Of a stretch of DNA of 64,000 bases, positions 21,496-64,000 are shown in pieces (the first letter of the stretch is position 1; each line of letters starts with the position of its first letter). Origin of the DNA: Talpa occidentalis (lineage: Eukaryota > Chordata > Mammalia > Eulipotyphla > Talpidae); the NCBI RefSeq assembly GCF_014898055.3, contig NW_023605083.1:63032228-63096227 (forward strand), in the 5' to 3' direction. A program made the position numbers and the translations under genes. The notes beneath the pieces were generated by a model. It worked only from the letters and a program-made list of their open reading frames with translations. It was not told where the DNA came from and made no database searches.

Positions 21496-24400
21496 GGTTA
21501 CTTTAAATTTACCAGGTCACCCAAAGTGTGGGTCACACACCCACATGGCCTTTTTTGTCCTGAGGTAAGTTGAGGCCTTGGGAATATGCATTAGACATGA
21601 TGGTATCAATTGGTCAGTAGACTTGGACACTTATATTTTGTAGCTTGCATTTTTGTTTTCTTTTCCCTTCTTACAGGATCCAATGTTGTTATAAATTTGT
21701 AAAAATCTGAGGGACTATAATCCACAGACCAAGTACTGCCCAACTGTTTCTTTTTAAAAGCTCTGAATTAAGAATGGCTTTTAAATATTTTAAAATAGTT
21801 TTTAAAAATCAGAAGCAACTTCTGTGACATTGAAAATTCTATCAAATTCAAATTCCAGTGTGCCTAAATGAAATTATATTGGGGTACAGCCACCTCCTCC
21901 ATTTCCATATGGATAATCGCTGCTTTCACACTTTAAGAAGTTGCAACTAAGCAAAAGCTAAAATATTTATTATCTGCCTCATGCAGGTAATTTTTGCATG
22001 CAGAATTTTCCATGCAGAAAACCCTGTTCTAGAAATAACTAAAACTCAAAAAGATCTGTATCCTAGTTAACCAGCTGTTTGAAAATCATCAGAACAGAAA
22101 ATCATTTGCCCCAAACCTGCCATTATAAGCTCTGGGCACATCCCAATAGGTCTGCCCCTTCCTTAGTCTCCCAGAATGGGGTCCACTCCTGTCCAGCTCA
22201 CAGCTTTCCCCTTGGTGCCCTAGGGCTGCCATCACGTGGCTTGGCTCATCCCTGTCTCCTGAGGGAAAGTGCCTGCTGCCTTTGTTGTTCTGGGCATTCC
22301 CATTCACGTTTTCACCAGGTCTGACCCTGCCTGGCTTGTAAAATCTGATGGGATCCCTGCCCGAGGAGGGTTGACTGCAGGCGGGTGGAAGTGCCACTCA
22401 AAGAAGGTGGTAACACGTGAGCAGAGGGCAGGCTGTGCAGAGAAGGGCGGCTCCTCACGCCTGCACGCCTGGGCTGTGATGTCTCAGCTCCCAAGTTTCC
22501 TGAATGTTCAACTCACACACAGCTTCAAACAACTCATTAGAGTGCCCGGGTGAGTTGAACAGTTCAGGCTTCGCAAGAGTCCAGTGTTTCCCTGGGATGG
22601 AATTTGCAAGATGGTGGGTGGAACTGGGAGTGAGAGACTCCCCTTTCATGAGCAAGAATATTGCACCAGGTACCTTGGCAGGGCCAGAGCTAGGTAAACA
22701 GTTTCAGGACGCATACGCCACATGAGGAGGAGTGAGCAGATGTCAGAGCTGGGCTTTAGAGTTTGGGTGTGTGCCCAATCCTTGGACCAACAGGGAGGCG
22801 GCTGAGATCCAGTGGAAAGAATATGCTGCCGAATGCCAGGAGGATATACCTCTCATCAGCTACGTCATTTGGTGCGATTCACGTTGCCTCTTGGAGCTTT
22901 GTCTGGGAAATATCTAGTTCATGCTGCAGTTGGAGGAGCCTCAATAAATAAAGAAGTGAAGAGTTTTGTCAACTGAAAAGCCCAATGCAAATGTGAGGGG
23001 TTATTACAAGTCAACTTGTGAGACTCATTCCTTTTAGTATCCCGTATGGACAAGGAAGTGACTCTTTGGTTATAATTGGACCCAAAGACTCTTGACTTTT
23101 GTGAAAATCATTTTAGATCTTTTCTCAAGTTAGATGCTCACATTGGAAGGGATCTTAAAGTCTGTTAGATAGCCCATCCCACCTTATACCAGCTTCCTTT
23201 GGTACCTGACTTCTCTGCAATGTCCTTGCTATCAGATGGGTTGCTGAACTTGGCTTACACCTTTCCAGGGATGGAGAGCTCACTCCTTGCCAGGATTTTG
23301 GAAAGTTCTTATTAGGCTGAAAGTTACTTATTGGGTTTTGACTCTTGGGCCCCATTTCTATTCCTTGTTTCCACTCAGAACAAATCCAACAAATGCAGCG
23401 CCCAGCTCCAAAAGGAAGTTTTCTTTATAAATTGCATGTACTTTCATAACTTTTTCCCCCTTTTACTTCTTTGTTTCCCTTAGGCTAGTTACTATCAAGT
23501 TTATTAGTCTCCAAACCCCTTTAAGAGTTTAAATAAGATTGAGGGTTCCAAATATCCTTATTTTATGTGAATATATCGCTATCAATATTTACTTTATTAG
23601 AAATTAAAACCAAGAAATTTAGAAATTTATCAATTCCCTTAAGAAGAAAAATAATAAGTCCTTTATATGTTATCCTTAAAAAATTTTATGAAAAAAACAA
23701 TGGAGTCTAAAAAAATGTTAAGTGGGAAAAAATGGCTTTGTTTCATATTTTCTGCAAATTTCTTTAATATTTAACTTAAAAGAAGACAGTGTGGTTCTTA
23801 CATCTGCTTTTTCATGCAATTTGTTGCCATCTATTGTTTTGGTTAATAGGTATAAGGAAAATCTGGCTTCATGTGGGCATGTAATGGAAAAAGGAGAATA
23901 TTTAATAACTTTTGTAGAAAATTGTGGCTATGTCATGTAACCTCTAAAAATCATTGCAAACATGTGAGAGCATTTTAAAAGGTAAATAATATCCAGTTAT
24001 TATTATGAACAGAAATTTTAAACACATGGGTACCTTAGATTACCTCCAGGTCACACTTTGAGAACCCTGCTTCAAACCATGATTTTCATAGCCTTAGACT
24101 GGTTCCCGTGGTCACTTTTCAGAACTTGGTGTATCATTAAAGAATGGATTTTTTTTTAACATGATGCTCAGACTGGGGTCTTTCAGAGGCCCGATATTCT
24201 ATGCCTGAAATTTAGGAATACCTTGTGGTAGGAATGGGGTGGTTAACACATCTCTGAAAAGGTATGACCCTTTACTTCTAAGTCATATAGCGGTATAACC
24301 CTATGCTAGCTCAATAAAAAATGATACATTTGGAAATAAAAATGTCACTACCACTACCAAAAATTTTTTTTTTAATCATATAACTCAGAATATTATAGCA

Positions 24401-25543
24401 GCAAGTGTTCTGACTCCTAGCAGTATATGACCTTGGATACCTGAGAAGACCAATTAATTCCTATGTTGAAAGACAATGGCCCTTAGGGGGACAACACAGA
24501 CAGTCAGCACAGATAACCCTATGAAAAGAGCCTGGGTTTAGAGTCACACATTTCTGGGTTTGGACCTTAGTTCTCCTCTAACTGACATAGGTGAGTCTGT
24601 TTTCTTAAGTTAAATTGGGAGTAATAATGTAAACTTTGTAGGACTAGCATAAAGGTAAAATTAGCCAGTGCTCTAAGGTGTCCACTAACATGTTGGAATC
24701 TCAGTAATTTACTAAATGGTAGTAATTATTACCATGCAAAACTATGAGATCATTTTCCAGGTTACTCAAATCTCAATGTAGCTAAAGGACTGTCAACAAT
24801 ATTTTCCTCCATTATTGCTTCAGAATAAAGCCACAAAACTCTTGTGGCTGTCTAGAGAAGCTTCCATGTGTGTAGGAAGTCTGGAAGAAATGGGATAGCT
24901 ATTTTTCTCTGGTCTTATAGAAGCATGCTTAGGATTAGTGTCCTCAGAAAAGCAAGTCTAGGATGGTCTTCATAAGATTCATGGTAACTTTTGCAAAACT
25001 ATGTTAGTCAGGATAAACTAGGCTATGCTGCCATAATGAACATCCCCAAATCTCAATGGCTTAACACCAGAAATTTAATTCTTGCTTATGAAAAGTTTAA
25101 TTAATAACTTTCTATGTCTCAATTGACTCTCCACATCATGATTCAGTCACCAATATGCAAGCGGCCTCCAGGTCCAACAGCTATACTGTTAGGAAAATAC
25201 AAACTTTTCAGGTGACATGGCAGGGGAAGAGGTACTGGACATTATTCTGGAAATTGCTTTGGCCAGGAAGTGACACCACTTCTACACATGATACATTGGC
25301 CAGAACTAGTCAGCTGGACCTGTGTAACTATAGACTGGTGGGACAGCAGATACTTGCTTGTATCCAGAAGAAAGTCAAATAGGGCAATAGCAGCAATCTT
25401 GACCATAACTCAGATTTTTCACCCAAACTCCACCATTAATGGGCTGCCTTCCATGAATAAAGGTGAAACAAGAAGATTGTGAGTACATGCATATAAAGGG
25501 TGTCCTACACGATCCATATACACCAAACTCCTCTGAAACTGCT
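21496..25543. other. Non-coding stretch with ancient relics
   Basis: No coding exon recognised. There is an older L1 3' end near 24230-24345, a MIR-like stretch near 24545-24740 (+), an interspersed repeat of a common mammalian type near 25010-25130 ('ctatgctgccataatgaac...tctcaatggcttaac'), and a diverged CR1/L2-like stretch near 23140-23330. Names are tentative. Confidence 0.4.
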
Positions 25544-26387
25544 GACTCTTTAAAATCTTCTGAGTATTCTGATTTTATGACTTTGTTTATATTGTTCCAG
25601 TGGCCCTAGAATGACCTTCCCTTCCATTTCTACAGTTCCAAATTCAACCCATTTTTCAAGGTTCCATCTTAAATGCCACCTCCTTTTCTCTTATATCCTG
25701 TTTTTAGTTTTTGATCTATACTCTCTAGCTCATTATTCTTCTCTAGCGATCCTCTGACCTGTTTGTTTTCATGCTCTAATTTTTTGTTCAAACATTTGAA
25801 TCGCCAAGCATGGAGCACTAAAAGGAACATGTGGAACTTGTAATCACAATCAAAACCTTAAGAAGGAGGATCAGGAAGCATAATTGTGTTCTTTACACGG
25901 GTAAAATTTTGCCTGCCTTTCAAAATCATAATTGAGCTGGAAATCGAGACACATATGAGCAGAGAAGCAAATATGGCTTCCCAGAAGGAGCTCTTCCCTG
26001 AACTTAATCATTGTGTCACTTTCTTAGCTCAGTCAACTCATCTAGCAAAATATCTGCTCCATAAGTAGGTCAGATGACAGTTGGCAGCCAGCTACTAACT
26101 CTTCAGGTGAGACCTAGCTCTCTGTGAAGATAGCAACTCCTGGCAAATGTGAACTTTCCTCTGGAAAGTACCATTGCTTATCCACCCAATGCAATGTGGT
26201 TACTCATCATAGCAAGACCCCATGTCTAGTAGTTTGCGAAAGATGGCAGCATCTTGGGTTTCCTATACTTTGGAAGTTAGATGCAGAGTACCTACTAGTT
26301 ACTGTTCTGTAAAGACCTTTCTTAGGGCCCATATTCTTTCCAGCAGCATTCTGAATGGTTTCCCACACATCCACATGAGAAGTGAAG
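25544..26387. repeat. Right copy of the 844-bp duplicated segment, ending at a gap
   Basis: Copy of 1-844 with two substitutions. It is cut off exactly where the N run starts, so the contig end, not a biological boundary, terminates it. The sequence left of 25544 cannot be compared because the window starts at base 1 of the partner. Confidence 0.95.
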
Positions 26388-26487
26388 NNNNNNNNNNNNN
26401 NNNNNNNNNNNNNNNNNNNNNNNNNNNNNNNNNNNNNNNNNNNNNNNNNNNNNNNNNNNNNNNNNNNNNNNNNNNNNNNNNNNNNNN
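26388..26487. other. 100-N scaffold gap
   Basis: Exactly 100 N between the end of the 844-bp duplicate and an L1 3'UTR fragment. Order and distance across it are unproven. Confidence 0.98.
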
Positions 26488-26643
26488 ATGAATAACTATA
26501 AGAAAGTGAAAATCAAAATCAACAAAAATCTATGAACAGAGACACTTTTGGGGGGGTGGGTGGAGGGAGGGAGGGATTGGGGTCAAAATGGGTGGTTGAA
26601 ATTGTATGGGGAATATAAAAATAAAATTTATTATAAAAAAAAA
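26488..26643 (+). mobile_element. LINE-1 3'UTR fragment at a contig edge
   Basis: Matches the 3'UTR of L1-1 (the sequence after the ORF2 stop, the G-run block at 26550-26580 and the AATAAA end) and then an A-run. The 5' side is lost in the gap, so the full element length is unknown. Confidence 0.9.
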
Positions 26644-26936
26644 ACCTCTAGTTTAACATCACAATCAGTATATTGACAAGGATAGAAAATAGCAACTTTA
26701 TTCAGATTTCATCAGTTTTGTATGCATTCTGTTTTATGTATATTTTATTTTGTTATTCTGTATATTTTGTATATTCTGTATATTTTGCTCTAACCAATTT
26801 TACAATATATGTAGATCCTTATGATAACCACTGGTCAAGAAACAAAACATTCAGTCTCAAAGAATTCTCATGCCATCCTTTTATAAGCACAGTCACTCAC
26901 TCCCACCCCGTAAACTGAAAAGCACTAACCTGTTTC

Positions 26937-27258
26937 TTTTTTTTTTTTTTTATAGAGGCATGTTTATTTATTTATTTTTTTTATTTTTATTTGTTTGTTT
27001 GTTTTGTTTATACATGCACTGGGTACAGTCAGAAGCGCGGGAGGGTGAGAGAATTCACCAGAGCCAGAGCGGGGAGCAGAGCAGGCAGAAGGACCGAAGT
27101 ACACTGCTGAGGGGAGCAGCAGGCGGCAGGAGAGGTCTGCGCGCCATGTGGGACCCTCCTCCAGTGGCCGGGGAGCAGCCGGGGATCGAACAGGCGCCGC
27201 AGAGGTCGCCGGCAGCTTCGCAACCCAGCGCTCAACCACTGCGCCACCGGGGAAGCCC
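26937..27258 (-). mobile_element. tRNA-derived SINE (young subfamily)
   Basis: Reverse-strand copy: the T-rich tail comes first and the head complement (ccaccggggaagccc) last. AGCACTAACCTGTTT flanks it at about 26921-26935 and 27259-27273. It lies below the last visible SHOC1 exon. Confidence 0.95.
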
Positions 27259-27273
27259 AGCACTAACCTGTTT

Positions 27274-27560
27274 TCTATCTCCATAATTGTGTTTCCAGAA
27301 TGTCATATGTGTGTGTATATACACATATATGGAATCACACAATGTGTAACTTTTCACTACAGGCTTTTTTACTTAGCATTGTTCTCTGGACACTCACCCA
27401 CACTGCTGACATGCCAATTCATTCCTTTATATTGCTAAGTATTAGTCCATGATATGGATATACCATAGTTTGTTTAACCACTTGCCCATTAAAGGACTTT
27501 CAAGTTGTTTTGCTTTTGGCTATCATAAAAAAAAAAAAAAAATTCAAGTTATTACTAGTA
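27274..27560 (-). mobile_element. Old LINE-1 ORF2 relic
   Basis: Read on the minus strand, the stretch includes 'caaactatggtatatccatatcatgg' and resembles the late ORF2 region of older L1s. It is diverged and not coding. Confidence 0.5.
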
Positions 27561-27893
27561 AGGCTAAATTCTCTTTAGCTGCTACTATGATGAAGTATGT
27601 CAGGATTATTTGGAAGAGATGATGTAAATACATGAATAGAGTGTGTTAATTGAATATTTGTGGGCACAATAACACTTCAAAACGATTTAAGTGTGATAAA
27701 CTGGCTATACTGAGGTATAGCTTTATATATGATAGCTTTAAAATGTATAATACAATTACACATTTATACATGTATAATATATAAATTGTATATAAATGTA
27801 TAATGAGAATTATATATGAAATTAAGCTCAAGTAAATAATTTCTTTGCTACGTGAAATTCAAAACAATTAAACTTGGATAGCTTCATTTTTCA

Positions 27894-62183
<34,290 letters not shown>

Positions 62184-62549
62184 CTGAAAACAGAAAATAA
62201 TAAATATTATTTGTGAAGATGCCATAAAATTTTCCTCTACCTTTTTTTGCAGCAATTTGACCTAATCTTTTAAACTATTCTTCTACCATGGGTAACCATT
62301 TAGGTCTTAGGAGAGGCTGATGTGCAGCTGCTTGATATGATCTGTTCATTTATGCTCCTTCCTACCATATCAAAAGCCCTCTATATCTGTCTTTGAAACA
62401 CCTCTTGCTGATAACAATTCTTACCCCAATTCTTTCCTTAGGAATCCTATCTCCTCCCCTAACATATACAATAATTTTTAAAATTCACATATATATATTT
62501 ATAATGAACCAAAAGTTAAATGTATTAACTATTACACAAACTGATTTTA

Positions 62550-62815
62550 TTTATTTATTTATTTAATAGAGGCATTTTTTAAAATTTATTTGTTTGTTTG
62601 TTTTGTTTATACATGCACTGGGTACAGTCAGAAGCGCGGGAGGGTGAGAGAATTCACCAGAGCCAGAGCGGGGAGCAGAGCAGGTTGAGAGGTCTGCACA
62701 CTATGTGGGACCCTCACCAGGTGGCCGGGGAGCAGCCGGGGATTGAAATGGCGCCGCAGAGGCAGCGGGCAGCTTCACAACCCAGCGCTCAACCACTGCG
62801 CCACCGGGGAGGCCC
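62550..62815 (-). mobile_element. tRNA-derived SINE (young subfamily), small internal deletion
   Basis: Reverse copy. Compared with the copy at 63601, about 50 bp in the body (between gagcaggt and ctgcacactatgtggg, near 62684) is missing. TACACAAACTGATTTTA flanks it at 62533-62549 and 62816-62832 without differences. Confidence 0.95.
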
Positions 62816-62986
62816 TACACAAACTGATTTTAAAACAACACAAATATACTTCAAGCAGCTAAATTCAAGTTAAGCATGTTTTATTTACATAATGGCATAA
62901 ATAGCAGCCAAAAATAAATCAAAGGATACAAATTTGAAAGACATTTTTGCCTTCTTAAAGAATATAAGCAAAAAATGCTAAGTGAA

Positions 62987-63256
62987 GGGCCTCCCCTGGT
63001 GGCACAGGCAGTTGAGCGCAGCGCTGTGAAGCTGTCCACAGCATCTGCAGCATGGGTTTGATCCTGGCCGGCCAGTGAGGGTCCCACATGGCGCAGCAGA
63101 GCGCTCCTGTCTCGCCCGCTGCTCCCCTCAGCAGTGTATTTCATCAGTTTGCCTGTTCTGTTCCCCGCTCTGTCTCTGGTGAATCCTCTTACTCTCCCGC
63201 AAATCTGACCTGTACCCAGGTTCTTGTATAAATAAATAAATAAATATTAAAAAAAA
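62987..63256 (+). mobile_element. tRNA-derived SINE, old subfamily
   Basis: Head gggcctcccctggtggcac, body with ctcccctcagcagtgtattt, AAAT-unit tail. AATG(C/T)(T/G)AAGTGAA flanks it. Confidence 0.93.
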
Positions 63257-63503
63257 TGTGAAGTGAATAAACTTTTTGGCAACAAAGGAAGATTTCTACA
63301 GATTTTCTAGTACAGATTACGAGATATTATAAAACACCTAAAATTCAGCTGTCATACTGAAAAGTAACAACACTGGTTTGTCTAGATTGATGAAAACAGA
63401 AATTGCCAGAGCAATTAATCATGTACAAAAAAAGCAAAGTCACTTTAAAAAGGACTAAAAAAATTTACAACTGAGTTTAAAGAATTTTAGGAGACAATCG
63501 CAG

Positions 63504-63600
63504 CAACATGGATGGAGCTAGAAGGAATTATGCTCAGTGAAATAAGCCAGAAGGAAAAAGAAAAATATCAGATGGTTTTGTTAGGAGGAAAAGGATGTCT
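63504..63600 (+). mobile_element. Short LINE-1 ORF2-end fragment
   Basis: 'gcagcaacatggatggagctagaaggaattatgctcagtgaaataagcc' matches the last ORF2 codons of the L1s above. The 3' side is interrupted by the SINE at 63601. Confidence 0.85.
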
Positions 63601-63900
63601 TTTTTTTTTTTTTTTTTTTTTTTTAAAGATTTATTTATTTGTTTATTTATTTATACAAGCACTGGGTACAGTCAGAAGCGCGGGAGGGTGAGAGAATTCA
63701 CCAGAGCCAGAGCAGGGAGCAGAGCAGGCAGAAGGACCGAAGTACACTGCTGAGGGGAGCAGCGGGCGGCAGGAGAGGTCTGCGCGCCATGTGGGACCCT
63801 CCTCTGGTGGCCGGGGAGCAGCTGGGGATGGAACCGCCCTGCAGAGGCTGCGGGCAGCTTCGCAACCCAGCGCTCAACCGCTGCGCCACCGGGGAGGCCC
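63601..63900 (-). mobile_element. tRNA-derived SINE (young subfamily)
   Basis: Reverse copy with a T-run of 24, (TTTA)n tail and near-consensus body. GGATGTCTT occurs on both sides (63593-63601 and 63903-63911). The remainder to 64000 shows no recognised exon. Confidence 0.93.
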
Positions 63901-64000
63901 ATGGATGTCTTAAAGCTAATTTCATACAGGCTTTGTGGACTCCACCCCCACTCCAGACCAAAGCCATCAGGACATTGGGAAAGACAAATTCCATCACCAC

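Overview
The window is mammalian nuclear DNA. It has spliced coding exons with GT-AG introns, LINE-1 elements, tRNA-derived SINEs with A-rich tails and target-site duplications, ancient MIR/L2-like relics, microsatellites and two 100-N scaffold gaps. The dominant SINE starts GGGCCTCCC(C/T)GGTGGCGCAG, has a GGTTCGATCCC B-box and is about 250-320 bp long. It suggests a laurasiatherian, and I lean to a rhinolophoid bat (Rhin-type SINE). That lineage call is recalled, not proven.

The gaps split the window into three contigs. Contig A (1-2822) and contig B (2923-26387) hold no coding exon of any cellular gene that I can recognise. Contig B carries a 6.3 kb full-length LINE-1 (4949-11291) with an intact ORF1, a decayed ORF2 and perfect 16-bp target-site duplications. 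It also carries several 3'-truncated L1 copies, a nested SINE and old repeats. The last 844 bp of contig B (25544-26387) repeat the first 844 bp of the window with two substitutions and no indels. This looks like overlapping contig ends or a retained haplotype rather than a real duplication.

Contig C (26488-64000) carries one real gene on the minus strand. Fourteen exons between 27960 and 62183 splice in a continuous frame (2042 nt, 680 complete codons) into the central and C-terminal part of SHOC1 (C9orf84, the ZIP2/XPF-like ZMM meiotic crossover factor). The 5' exons lie beyond 64000. Exons coding for the end of the protein, expected below 27960, are not found in the 27.9 kb present there. 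The introns contain eight of the eleven SINEs, counting those just upstream of the first visible exon, and a second, badly decayed 5.4 kb LINE-1 (46200-51628). They also contain a 25-nt piece of the 5' end of U6 snRNA flanked by identical 19-bp direct repeats (39170-39232).

The two large L1 copies show lineage features worth a look: a tandem ~190-213 bp module in the 5'UTR that runs into the ORF1 start, a 14-residue (two-heptad) length difference in the ORF1 coiled coil, a conserved G-run block in the 3'UTR, and a 283-codon antisense ORF across the 5'UTR. I saw no protein-coding system without known relatives.
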